64,000 nt of DNA from Gammaproteobacteria bacterium (GTDB lineage: Bacteria; Pseudomonadota; Gammaproteobacteria; Pseudomonadales; Porticoccaceae), in the NCBI GenBank assembly GCA_016708925.1, contig JADJET010000022.1, positions 248,001-312,000 on the forward strand, written 5' to 3'. How positions within the stretch are numbered: the stretch's first letter is position 1; every line of letters starts with the position of its first letter. Positions 29,168 through 37,536 of the stretch are shown here, in pieces. The position numbers were made by a program, and so were the translations under genes. Below the pieces are notes generated by a model, which was not told the DNA's origin, made no database searches, and saw nothing but the letters and a program-made list of their open reading frames with translations.

Positions 29168-30231
29168 TGCTGTTTCCTTACACCTACGTGCCGCACCAGA
29201 TGGAGAAGATGCAGACATTCATCGACTTCATTTTTCATGAGGTGTGGTGCAATGCGCCAATCGGCCTAGCCTTCCATCCCGACTTGTTCGAGGGCAATCC
29301 TGACCTCAAAGAGGTGATGTCAGAGTTCGGATTTTCTGCGCTAGCGGCAGAACGCGGGAAGGCGTTTTACAGAGACGTGAAAGCAATCTACGAACTTTTC
29401 GCGCGACTCTCGCCACAGGAAATCGATCAATTCAAGCAGTGGTACCAGGGTAATAACGACCTGGAGAAAGTGTGCGCCAATGACCCGGCTGCACCGCTCG
29501 CCCGTTACGCCGACATCGCCCCAGCCCACCAGGACCTTGGTGGACAACTGGCGAGCTTTTTCAAGGGGCTGTATTCACAGTCGCTGTTGGGCCTTGCTGC
29601 ACTGCGAGCCAAGATCGGCGACATCGACGATCACTATCAAGCGTTTGTTGCGGCGAACAAGATGGGAAAATGCCCTTTCTGTGGCATTGGAGACATCAAG
29701 GGCGAGCATCACAGCAAACGCGAAGCCTACGATCACTATCTTCCCAAAGCGCTATATCCATTCAATTCCATCAATTTCCGCAACCTTGCTCCGGCGTGCC
29801 ATGAGTGCAACAGCACCTACAAGCTGAGCAAAGATCCCGCGCACAATGCGAGGGGGCGACGCAAGGCCTTCAATCCGTATGCCGCAACTGGCCATGCCAT
29901 TCAAATACAGGTCACTCTACCGCATGCGGACATCGCCGGCTTGAAGCCTGCTGATATCAGGATGCAATTTGGCCCCGCGGCGCTGGCAGACGAGATCGAA
30001 ACCTGGAAGGATGTGTACGGTATCGAAGAGCGTTACAAGGCCAAGTGTTGCGCCGAGAATGACGGCAGGTACTGGCTAGAGCAGGCGCGGGGCGAGTGGA
30101 ACGAGCACGGTTATGATCCTGCCGAGTTTTTAACAACCTTGGCGCGCCAGACCCAGAGCCGACCGTACGCCGACTGCAACTTCCTCAAAAAGCCTTTTCT
30201 CGATGCTTGCCGGCAAGTCGGTGTTCTTTGA
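29167..30231 (+). CDS. HNH endonuclease-domain protein (Septu PtuB-like)
   Basis: 354-residue protein, intact. Residues 169-214 form an HNH/zinc fold: CPFC (169-172), DHYLPK (Asp189-His190), NLAPACHECN (Cys211, Cys214, then Asn). The N-terminal 150 residues are helical and unrecognised. Translation is coupled to the ATPase gene by TGATG overlap, so the two likely form one complex in which the ATPase controls the nuclease. Base composition is visibly more AT-rich than flanking core genes, a sign of transfer. Could be an effector of Septu-like defence; retron effectors also use such pairs, but no reverse transcriptase is present. Confidence 0.8.
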   Translation: MLFPYTYVPHQMEKMQTFIDFIFHEVWCNAPIGLAFHPDLFEGNPDLKEVMSEFGFSALAAERGKAFYRDVKAIYELFARLSPQEIDQFKQWYQGNNDLEKVCANDPAAPLARYADIAPAHQDLGGQLASFFKGLYSQSLLGLAALRAKIGDIDDHYQAFVAANKMGKCPFCGIGDIKGEHHSKREAYDHYLPKALYPFNSINFRNLAPACHECNSTYKLSKDPAHNARGRRKAFNPYAATGHAIQIQVTLPHADIAGLKPADIRMQFGPAALADEIETWKDVYGIEERYKAKCCAENDGRYWLEQARGEWNEHGYDPAEFLTTLARQTQSRPYADCNFLKKPFLDACRQVGVL

Positions 30232-30251
30232 TCGTTCATACGCATCGATAA

Positions 30252-30371
30252 GCTGGCGACGGGCCGCAACCGCCGGGTATTTTCCACCGACCGCATCCCG
30301 AGCCGACCACGGACAAGGGCGCGGTGGAGGCCATTCGCAAGTGGTTTGAAGATCACGGAGTGAAACCATGA
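30252..30371 (+). pseudogene. 5'-truncated hicA toxin remnant
   Basis: Only the last 39 codons remain, ending IFHRPHPEPTTDKGAVEAIR and GVKP, a typical C-terminus of HicA-type mRNA interferases that pair with the longer HicB class. A TAA at 30249 closes the frame upstream and the HNH gene ends 17 nt before that, so the 5' part is gone. Its TGA overlaps the hicB ATG (ATGA), the normal hicAB junction. Confidence 0.65.
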
Positions 30372-30704
30372 ACACCATGACGATCAACGGCTATCAGGCA
30401 GTCATCTCTTTTGACCCGGACCTTCAGATGTTCCGGGGTAGGTTCGTCGGACTGAACGGTGGGGCCGACTTCTATGCCAAGGATGTCGTTGGCCTGCGCC
30501 ATGAAGGCGGGATTTCCTTGCGGAGTCTTCCTTGAAGCCTGCGCCGATGATGGCGTCGAGCCGCGCAAGCACTTTTCCGGCAAATTCTCTCTGCGCGTCG
30601 ATCCCAAGCTGCATGAGGCCGCCGCCATCGCCGCCGCCGCGCACGGGCAGAGCCTTAACCAGTGGGCTGCCGAGGCTATCCGGCAAGCGGCACGGGCGGA
30701 ATGA
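30368..30704 (+). pseudogene. hicB: HicB family antitoxin, frameshifted
   Basis: Antitoxin of a HicAB pair. The N-terminal HicB domain (MTINGYQAVISFDPDLQMF, GADFYAKDVVGLRHEG) is followed after an extra A near 30524 by the rest in another frame (FLEACADDGVEPRKHFSGKF, then a ribbon-helix-helix with GQSLNQWAAEAIRQAA). Restored length is about 111 residues. The toxin is truncated, so the antitoxin may be an orphan. It contains the right copy of the 66-bp repeat. Confidence 0.75.
30531..30596 (+). repeat. right copy of 66-bp direct repeat, inside hicB
   Basis: 65 of 66 identical to 21210-21275, same orientation, 9.3 kb apart. The pair encloses hsdR, hsdM, hsdS, the ATPase, the HNH gene and the hicA remnant. 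Recombination between them would delete the whole block. Between hicB and 30981 (276 nt) no gene is seen. Confidence 0.85.
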
Positions 30705-30980
30705 TGGACGGTGGGGTTGCCAATACCGGGTATGGAACCGGGCACGAATTGAGCGGCCTATCCGTTACATCCAGCAGCGATGCGGCTTCCAGGCCGCACT
30801 TCGCATGTAACGTTTTGCGTGTAAGCTTTCGACCGCTGGGCGGTGCGGCTGCCCACCCGGGGTTTACCCGCGCAACGTCCGATAGCGGCGCAAGCTGCCC
30901 CGCTCGACGCCGCTTGTATTCGAGCCGGATTACCGACACATTATGGTCGCCCTCTTCACCACAAAGCAGGCAGTTCCGCT

Positions 30981-31526
30981 ATGAATAAAGGCATGCTCAC
31001 GGGTCTCATCGCCGGGGCCGTGCTGGCCACGGCCGCCGGCGCCATCGGCGGTTATCGCGCGCTCCATCCCGAGCCCAAGTTCGCCGAAGTGATCGAGGTC
31101 ACCGAAGTGACCCGCGATTCGCAAGTGCCCAAGGAAGTCTGCGCCGACGTGGCGGTGACGCGACAGCGACCGGCACAGGACCAGAAGCAGATTCTCGGCA
31201 CTGTGGCGGGGGCAGTTATCGGGGGTGTTGTCGGCCACCAGATCGGCGGAGGCTCCGGCAAAAAGATCGCTACCGCAGCCGGTGCGGTGGCCGGCGGCTA
31301 CGCCGGCAACAAAACCCAGGAGCGGATGCAGGCGAACGATACCTACACCACCACCGAGCGCCGCTGCCACACCGAGCAGGAAACCAAAACCGAGGTGATC
31401 GGCTACGATGTCCGCTACCGGCTGCGCGGCGAAGAACACCGCGTCCAAATGGATCATCGTCCGGGAGAAAGAATCCCTGTGGTGGATGGCCAGCTGGTGC
31501 TGAATCCGGAGCCGCCAAAACCCTGA
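30981..31526 (+). CDS. glycine-zipper 2TM envelope protein
   Basis: 181 residues. An N-terminal hydrophobic segment (LTGLIAGAVLATAAGAIGGY) acts as anchor or signal; there is no lipobox Cys. The central glycine zipper (GTVAGAVIGGVVGHQIGGG and AGAVAGGYAGNKTQE) is the Rick_17kDa/SlyB-like 2TM motif, followed by a basic C-terminal domain with YDVRYRLRGEEHRVQMDHRPG. Members sit in the envelope and influence membrane integrity. Chosen ATG at 30981; the frame is open upstream but without family sequence. Confidence 0.85.
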   Translation: MNKGMLTGLIAGAVLATAAGAIGGYRALHPEPKFAEVIEVTEVTRDSQVPKEVCADVAVTRQRPAQDQKQILGTVAGAVIGGVVGHQIGGGSGKKIATAAGAVAGGYAGNKTQERMQANDTYTTTERRCHTEQETKTEVIGYDVRYRLRGEEHRVQMDHRPGERIPVVDGQLVLNPEPPKP

Positions 31527-31586
31527 CCCGGGGTCGGCAGCCCGTCCCGCGCGGACAGCCCGAGGGGCAACCATGGAAAACTGCGC

Positions 31587-33146
31587 GTGAGCGACCCGGA
31601 TTCGCCGCCCCGGCCGGGCGCACTGTTACGAATGCTGCAAAGGATTGAAAGGCTCGGCAACCGGCTGCCGGATCCCGTGCTGCTGTTTCTGCTGCTGCTG
31701 ATCGCGGTCTGGCTGCTGTCGGCAGCGTTGGCGCCAGTCGACTTTGCCGCTCAGCACCCGCAGACCGGCGCGGCGATCAAGATCGTCAATCTGCTGACCG
31801 GGGCGGAACTCGTCCGCTTCCTCACCGACATGGTCCCGGTGTTCACGGCCTTTGCGCCGCTCGGGATCGTGCTGGTGGCGCTGCTCGGGGTCGGTGTCGC
31901 GGAGCACTCCGGCCTCATCGCCGCCGGGCTACGCAAGCTGCTGAGCCTGACCACGGCCCGCTGGCTCACGCCCATCGTTATGCTGGTGGCGATCATCAGC
32001 CACACCGCCGCGGACGCGGGCTATGTGGTCGTCATCCCGCTCGCGGCGGTGATCTTTCATGCCGCTGGCCGTCACCCCCTGGCGGGTATCGCGGCGGCCT
32101 TCGCCGGCGTGTCGGGCGGATTTTCCGCCAACTTCATTCCCTCGGCGCTCGACCCGCTGCTCCAGGGCATCACCCAGGAGGCGGGCCGGGTGCTCGATCC
32201 GGGTCTCTTGGTCAATCCGCTGTGCAACTGGTTTTTCATGAGCACGTCGAGCCTGCTGGTGATCGGGCTCGGCTGGTGGCTCACCGACAGGGTCGTCGAA
32301 CCCTGGCTGACAAGGACCAATCCGGTGACCGACAACCCGGCGGACGGCACCGGGTTGACGCCGCTGGCATCCCGGGAGCAACGCGGGCTGTGGTGGGCGG
32401 CGATCAGTCTGGTGCTGTCCTTGGCGCTGCTGCTCGCGGCCATCCTGCCCGCCGGCTCACCGCTGCGCGATCCGGCGACCGGCGCGGTGGCGTCCTTCGG
32501 CGCGCCGCTGATGCACGCCATCGTGCCGCTGATCTTCGTCCTGTTCCTGATCCCCGGTGTGACCTATGGCATCGTGGCCGGATCCATTCGCGGACACCGC
32601 GATGTGGTCGCCGGCATGTCCCGCGCCATGGAAAGCATGGGTTACTACATCGTAATGGCGTTTTTCGCGGCGCAATTCATCGCTGCCTTCAGCCACTCGA
32701 ATCTGGGGATTCTGCTCGCCGTCTCGGGCGCCGACGGGCTGAGTTCGTTGCGTCTTTCTCCCCAGCTCACCATTGTCGGCATCATCCTGCTATCGGCATT
32801 CATCAATCTGTTCGTGGGCTCGGCGTCGGCAAAGTGGCTGCTGATCGCGCCGATTTTCGTACCCATGCTGATGCAGCTCGGCATCGCACCCGAATTGACC
32901 CAGGCGGCGTACCGGATCGGGGACTCCTCGGCCAACATCGTGACTCCGCTGATGCCCTACTTCCCGCTGGTGGTGGTGTTCTGCCGGCGTTATGTGAGCA
33001 GTGCGGGCATCGGTACCCTGATCGCGATAATGCTTCCCTACGCGCTGGCGTTCCTGCTGGGCTGGACCCTGCTCCTGCTCGGTTACTGGGCACTGGGACT
33101 GCCGCTCGGCCTACAGGCCGGCTACGTGTACCCGAATCCGGGATGA
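31587..33146 (+). CDS. AbgT family transporter
   Basis: 519-residue, roughly twelve-helix inner-membrane carrier. GNRLPDPVLLF at the N-terminus, ISHTAADAGYVVVIPLAA, the re-entrant GGFSANFIPSALDPLLQG and the late NLFVGSASAKWLLIAPIFVPM are AbgT signatures. The family imports p-aminobenzoyl-glutamate or, in other members, exports sulfonamides; which applies here is unknown. GTG start at 31587, 60 nt after the glycine-zipper gene. Confidence 0.93.
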   Translation: MSDPDSPPRPGALLRMLQRIERLGNRLPDPVLLFLLLLIAVWLLSAALAPVDFAAQHPQTGAAIKIVNLLTGAELVRFLTDMVPVFTAFAPLGIVLVALLGVGVAEHSGLIAAGLRKLLSLTTARWLTPIVMLVAIISHTAADAGYVVVIPLAAVIFHAAGRHPLAGIAAAFAGVSGGFSANFIPSALDPLLQGITQEAGRVLDPGLLVNPLCNWFFMSTSSLLVIGLGWWLTDRVVEPWLTRTNPVTDNPADGTGLTPLASREQRGLWWAAISLVLSLALLLAAILPAGSPLRDPATGAVASFGAPLMHAIVPLIFVLFLIPGVTYGIVAGSIRGHRDVVAGMSRAMESMGYYIVMAFFAAQFIAAFSHSNLGILLAVSGADGLSSLRLSPQLTIVGIILLSAFINLFVGSASAKWLLIAPIFVPMLMQLGIAPELTQAAYRIGDSSANIVTPLMPYFPLVVVFCRRYVSSAGIGTLIAIMLPYALAFLLGWTLLLLGYWALGLPLGLQAGYVYPNPG

Positions 33147-33498
33147 CGAATTCGCGACCGTGCAGTGCCGCACGGCCATCGATCTTGACACCCTCCGGGG
33201 CTTGCGCAAGACTGCTTTTTACCGATGAGTAACATGAACCCCTGCGCGCAATCCGCGCGGCACCGGCAGCAAGAACGGGTATCTGGACGCGAGCGGTGTG
33301 CCCGGCTCTTGGCGCCGGTCCGCAGGCAGGTTCCGCGCCGACTTGCAGGATCCGAAGTGGCACGAATGTGATAGCCTGAATTTGCAGGTTCGCCCGGAGT
33401 CCGCGCCAATCCTGGGCGAACCGGAATAACAACGAAAACAGTCGATCAATGTCGCCGCCGGGGCCAAGCGCACCGGCTCCCGAACCAGGAGGTGTGGT
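33147..33498 (+). other. 352-nt gene-free interval
   Basis: No convincing gene on either strand. A weak promoter-like pair (TTGCAG at 33343, TGTGAT at 33367, 18 nt apart) could drive the thiolase-like operon. AGGAGG at 33487 belongs to that gene. No clear terminator hairpin follows abgT. Confidence 0.4.
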
Positions 33499-34881
33499 TT
33501 GTCCGGTATTTTGCGGTACGGTTCCTATATTCCTTATTTTCGACTCGACCGCCAGACAGCGGGCATCGGCCGCGGCGAACGCGCCATCGCCAGTTACGAC
33601 GAAGACTCGGTCTCCATGGCGGTGGAGGCCGGCCGTCAGGCCCTCGGCGACGCGGCGGTGGACACCCTGATGTTCGCCACCACCAGCCCGCCTTACGCGG
33701 AAAAACTCAATGCCGCGGCGATTTCCGCAGCCCTGGACCTGCCCGCCCAGACTCGCTCGCTGGAGCTCGGTGGCAACAGCCGCATGGGGCTTGCGGGCCT
33801 GCTGCTGGCCAGCGAACTGGGCCACGCCAAACGCACCACGCTGGTGTGCGCCAGCGACGTGGTGGTCGGCGCGCCGGGCGGCGCCCGCGAGCGTGACGGC
33901 GGCGATGCCGCCGTCGCCTTTGTCACCGGGCCGGACGACCAGGCCATCGCCCGCCTTCTGGGCAGCGCCTCGACCACGGCGGAAGTGCTGGACGTGTGGC
34001 GGCTGCCGGGCGACCCCTTCGCCCGCCAGTGGGAGGAGCGTTTCGGGATCGAGATCCTGGGGCCAGTGAGTGTCGACACCGCCAAACGCGCGCTGGTCAA
34101 CGCCGGCGTCGAGCCCGCGTCCCTCGCCAAGGTGGTGCTGGACGCCACCAACCGCCGCGACGTGGCCGACATTCCCCGCGCGCTCGGCCTCAAGTCCGAA
34201 CAACTGGCCGATCCGCTGGTCGATAACCTCGGTCGCACCGGCGCCGCCCACGCCGGCTTGCTGCTCGCCCAGGTTCTGGATACCGCCAAGCCGGGCGACC
34301 GCGTCCTGGTACTGTCCACCGCCGACGGCTGCGACGCCCTGGTGTTTGAGGTCACCGATCGCATCGCGTCCGGACGCCCGGCGCGCAGCGTCGCCCACTG
34401 GCTCGCCTCCAGGCGCACCGATCTGCCCTACAACAATTACCTCAAATGGCGCGGCATCCTGCCCTTCGAGCCGCCGCGGCGGCCAGATCCGACCCGGCCC
34501 GCGGCGCCGGTGATGAAGCGGCACGAGCGCTGGAAATACGCGTTCCACGGCTCCCGGTGCGCGCAGTGCAATCAGGGTTATCTGCCGCCGCAGCGGGTGT
34601 GCGTGAAATGCGGCGCGGTGGACAAAATGAAAGAAGAGCCCTTTGCCGACCAGCCCTGCCGCATCACCACCTTCACCCTCGACCATCTCGCCTACAGCCT
34701 GCAACCGCCGGTTATTTCCACCGTGGTGGATTTCGGCTGCGGCGGCCGCATGGCCTGTGAACTGGCCGATGCCGATCCCAAGGATGTGGGCATCGGCGAC
34801 CAACTCGAAATGACCTTCCGCCGGTTCTACACCGGCGAAGGCGTCCACAACTATTTCTGGAAAGCGCGCCCGGTGCGCTAG
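33499..34881 (+). CDS. thiolase-like (HMG-CoA synthase type) protein fused to DUF35 zinc ribbon/OB domain
   Basis: 460 residues. Residues 1-330 are a KASIII/HMG-CoA-synthase-like thiolase fold (ILRYGSYIPYFRLDR at the start). Where the nucleophilic Cys usually lies the sequence reads SLELGGNSRMGLAGLL, with no Cys, so it may not acylate itself. Residues 335-460 are a DUF35 module with rubredoxin-like CAQC and CVKC pairs and an OB fold. The start is a TTG, supported by a perfect AGGAGG 6 nt upstream. It precedes a thiolase by 11 nt; such pairs form acyl-CoA lyase or synthase complexes. Confidence 0.85.
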   Translation: MSGILRYGSYIPYFRLDRQTAGIGRGERAIASYDEDSVSMAVEAGRQALGDAAVDTLMFATTSPPYAEKLNAAAISAALDLPAQTRSLELGGNSRMGLAGLLLASELGHAKRTTLVCASDVVVGAPGGARERDGGDAAVAFVTGPDDQAIARLLGSASTTAEVLDVWRLPGDPFARQWEERFGIEILGPVSVDTAKRALVNAGVEPASLAKVVLDATNRRDVADIPRALGLKSEQLADPLVDNLGRTGAAHAGLLLAQVLDTAKPGDRVLVLSTADGCDALVFEVTDRIASGRPARSVAHWLASRRTDLPYNNYLKWRGILPFEPPRRPDPTRPAAPVMKRHERWKYAFHGSRCAQCNQGYLPPQRVCVKCGAVDKMKEEPFADQPCRITTFTLDHLAYSLQPPVISTVVDFGCGGRMACELADADPKDVGIGDQLEMTFRRFYTGEGVHNYFWKARPVR

Positions 34882-34892
34882 GGGTATGTGCC

Positions 34893-36077
34893 ATGGCAAG
34901 TAACGGTATCAAGGATCAAGTCGCCATCGTCGGCATGGCGTGCACACAGTTCGGCGAACACTGGGATCGGGACGCCTCCGACATGCTGATCGAGGCCGCG
35001 ACCGATGCGTACAAGTCGGCCGGCGTCGAGCCCAACGACGTCGATGCGTATTGGCTCGGCACCTTTGCCAGCGGCGTCTCCGGCCTGGTGTTCTCCGAAG
35101 CCCTGAAAACGCCCTACAAACCGGTGACGCGGCTGGAAAACATGTGCGCCACCGGCAGCGAAGCGATTCGCAACGCCGCCTACGCGGTGGCCAGCGGCGC
35201 CTACGACCTGGTCATGGCGGTGGGCGTGGAAAAGCTCAAGGACGGTGGCTACTCCGGTCTGGTGGTGCCCACGCCCGCGGGCGACGGCACCGAATCCAGC
35301 ATGACCGCGCCCGCCATGTTCTCCCTGCTGGTGCCGGCCTACTGCAAGAAATACGGCGTCGATGAAAGCCAGCTCAAGGACGTGTTGTCCCGTATCGCCT
35401 GGAAGAACCACGTCGCCGGGGCCAAGAATCCCAAGGCGCAGTTCCGCAAGGAAGTGCCCATGGACACCATCTGCAAGTCGCCGCGGGTCGCGGGCATGTT
35501 TGGCGTATTCGATTGTTCCGGCGTGGCCGACGGCGCGGCCGCCGCCATCCTGTGCCGGGCGGAGGACGCCCACAAGTACACCGACCGGCCGATCTACCTC
35601 AAGGCATTCTCGATTGCGGCCGGCCCCAATGAAGGCTTCATCAGCGGCGACTACGATTTCACCACTTTCCAGGAAGTGGTCGTGTCCGCCCAGGACGCCT
35701 ACAAGCAGGCGGGCATCACCAACCCGCGCGAGCAGATCAGCATGGCCGAGGTCCACGACTGCTTCACCGCCACCGAGCTGGTGCTCATGGAAGACATGGG
35801 TTTTTCTGAGCGCGGCGAAGGCTGGCGCGATGTTCTGGAAGGCCGCTTCGACGGCGATGGCGCGCAGCCGATCAATCCCGACGGCGGCCTCAAGAGTTTC
35901 GGCCACCCCATCGGCGCCAGCGGGCTGCGGATGATGTACGAGATGTGGCTGCAATTGCGCGGCGAGGCGGGTCCGCGCCAGATCGCCAATCCGAAATTGG
36001 GCCTCACCCACAATCTCGGCGGCCAGCCTGGCCGCTGCGTCAGCTTCGTGTCGATTGTCGGCAACGAGCTTGGCTGA
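34893..36077 (+). CDS. thiolase family protein (acetyl-CoA acetyltransferase/SCP2 type)
   Basis: 394-residue thiolase. Nucleophile Cys in ENMCATGSEA (about residue 87), HDCFTATELV, active-site His in SFGHPIGASG and a second Cys near the C-terminus (GGQPGRC). This residue set fits SCP2-type thiolases that cleave branched or sterol-side-chain 3-ketoacyl-CoAs, and members that partner DUF35 proteins. Substrate not known. Followed 30 nt later by a strong terminator shared with rho. Confidence 0.9.
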   Translation: MASNGIKDQVAIVGMACTQFGEHWDRDASDMLIEAATDAYKSAGVEPNDVDAYWLGTFASGVSGLVFSEALKTPYKPVTRLENMCATGSEAIRNAAYAVASGAYDLVMAVGVEKLKDGGYSGLVVPTPAGDGTESSMTAPAMFSLLVPAYCKKYGVDESQLKDVLSRIAWKNHVAGAKNPKAQFRKEVPMDTICKSPRVAGMFGVFDCSGVADGAAAAILCRAEDAHKYTDRPIYLKAFSIAAGPNEGFISGDYDFTTFQEVVVSAQDAYKQAGITNPREQISMAEVHDCFTATELVLMEDMGFSERGEGWRDVLEGRFDGDGAQPINPDGGLKSFGHPIGASGLRMMYEMWLQLRGEAGPRQIANPKLGLTHNLGGQPGRCVSFVSIVGNELG

Positions 36078-36100
36078 CGTTTTCACCTTTCACCAGAACG

Positions 36101-36129
36101 AAAAAAACCCGGCAGCGCCGGGTTTTTTT
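36101..36129. terminator. bidirectional rho-independent terminator between thiolase and rho genes
   Basis: Seven A, then CCCGGC-AGC-GCCGGG, then seven T. The six-pair GC stem with T runs on both strands should end both convergent transcripts. Confidence 0.9.
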
Positions 36130-36146
36130 CGCTCTTCGCGGCGGCG

Positions 36147-37406
36147 TTACTTTCGCCGCATGGCGTCAAAGAATTCGTTATTGCTCTTGAAGCCCTTGAG
36201 CTTGTCCACCAGAAATTCGGTCGCCGACAGATCTTCCATGTCGTGCAGCAATTTCCGCAAAATCCATACGCGCTGCAGCTCGCCTTCGCCCATCAACAAC
36301 TCCTCGCGGCGCGTGCCCGAACGACGCACATTGATCGCGGGATAGATGCGCTTCTCGGCGATCTTGCGATCGAGGTGAAGCTCCATGTTGCCGGTGCCCT
36401 TGAATTCCTCGTAGATCACCTCGTCCATTTTCGAACCGGTATCCACCAGGGCGGTGGCGATGATGGTGAGGCTGCCACCGTGCTCGATATTGCGCGCCGC
36501 GCCAAAAAACCGCTTGGGTTTTTCGAGCGCATGGGCATCGACACCGCCGGTCAGCACCTTGCCCGATGACGGGATCACGGTGTTGTACGCGCGCGCCAGC
36601 CGGGTAACCGAATCCAGCAGAATGACGACGTCCTTCTTGTGCTCGACCAGCCGCTTGGCCTTGTCGATCACCATCTCGGCGACCTGCACATGGCGCGTCG
36701 GCGGTTCGTCGAAAGTGGACGCAACCACTTCGCCGCGCACCGTGCGCTGCATTTCGGTTACTTCTTCGGGACGCTCGTCGATCAGCAGCACGATCAGCAG
36801 GGCTTCGGGATTGTTGCGCGATATCGCCTGCGCGATATGCTGCATCATGATGGTCTTGCCCGCCTTGGGCGGCGCGACGATCAAACCGCGCTGACCTTTG
36901 CCGATCGGCGCAATCAGATCGATGATGCGGCCGGTGAGATCCTCGGAGCTGCCGTTGCCGGCCTCCAGCATCAGGCGCTTGTCCGGAAACAGCGGCGTCA
37001 GGTTCTCAAACAGAATCTTGTTGCGCGCGTTCTCCGGTTTTTCGAAATTGATGTCGTCCACCTTGAGAAGCGCGAAATAGCGTTCGCCTTCCTTGGGCGG
37101 GCGGATCTTGCCGGTGATGCTGTCGCCGGTGCGGAGATTGAAACGACGAATCTGGCTCGGCGACACATAGATATCGTCGGGACCGGCGAGATAGGACGAA
37201 TCCGCCGAACGCAGAAAGCCGAAACCATCGGGCAGGATCTCCAGAACCCCGTCGCCGGAAATATCCTCGCCGCTTTTGGCGTGGCGCTTCAGGATGGTGA
37301 AAATAATGTCCTGCTTGCGCGAGCGGCCGAGATTTTCGAGGCCGGTCTCGGCGCCGATTTGCAGCAATTCATCGATGGGTTTTGCTTTCAGGTCAGTAAG
37401 ATTCAT
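36147..37406 (-). CDS. rho: transcription termination factor Rho
   Basis: Hexameric RNA helicase. The 419-residue product equals the E. coli length: RNA-binding N-terminal domain (DGVLEILPDGFGFLRS), Walker A APPKAGKT, Walker B region LLIVLLIDERPEEVTEM and Q-loop/R-loop helicase segment. ATG at 37406 gives the canonical MNLTDLK. A 254-nt leader separates it from trxA, in line with rho autoregulation by attenuation. Confidence 0.97.
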   Translation of the reverse strand: MNLTDLKAKPIDELLQIGAETGLENLGRSRKQDIIFTILKRHAKSGEDISGDGVLEILPDGFGFLRSADSSYLAGPDDIYVSPSQIRRFNLRTGDSITGKIRPPKEGERYFALLKVDDINFEKPENARNKILFENLTPLFPDKRLMLEAGNGSSEDLTGRIIDLIAPIGKGQRGLIVAPPKAGKTIMMQHIAQAISRNNPEALLIVLLIDERPEEVTEMQRTVRGEVVASTFDEPPTRHVQVAEMVIDKAKRLVEHKKDVVILLDSVTRLARAYNTVIPSSGKVLTGGVDAHALEKPKRFFGAARNIEHGGSLTIIATALVDTGSKMDEVIYEEFKGTGNMELHLDRKIAEKRIYPAINVRRSGTRREELLMGEGELQRVWILRKLLHDMEDLSATEFLVDKLKGFKSNNEFFDAMRRK

Positions 37407-37465
37407 GGAGTTGGTGTTGTCGGTGTGGCTGCGAAAGCCAGGGTGGCTGGGCGGGCTGGGATGGT

Positions 37466-37536
37466 TGGTACAAGCTGGTACAAGTCGGGCGCGAATCGCG
37501 CGGGGCGTAGTCAACCGGGAGGTAGTCAACCGGGAA
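37466..37536 (-). repeat. short tandem duplications in the rho leader
   Basis: Two adjacent duplications lie upstream of rho: TGGTACAAG twice (37466-37484, 10-bp period) and a 15-bp unit GTAGTCAACCGGGAg/a twice (37507-37536). No coding function is apparent. They could be replication-slippage products in an untranslated leader. Confidence 0.7.

Noticed and set aside
27350..30231. Retron with PtuAB-type effectors
   Set aside because: No reverse transcriptase gene or msr/msd-like inverted repeats in the island.
32803..34899. 698-codon open frame antisense to abgT and the thiolase-like gene
   Set aside because: Crosses two real genes and an intergenic region and has no recognisable domain.
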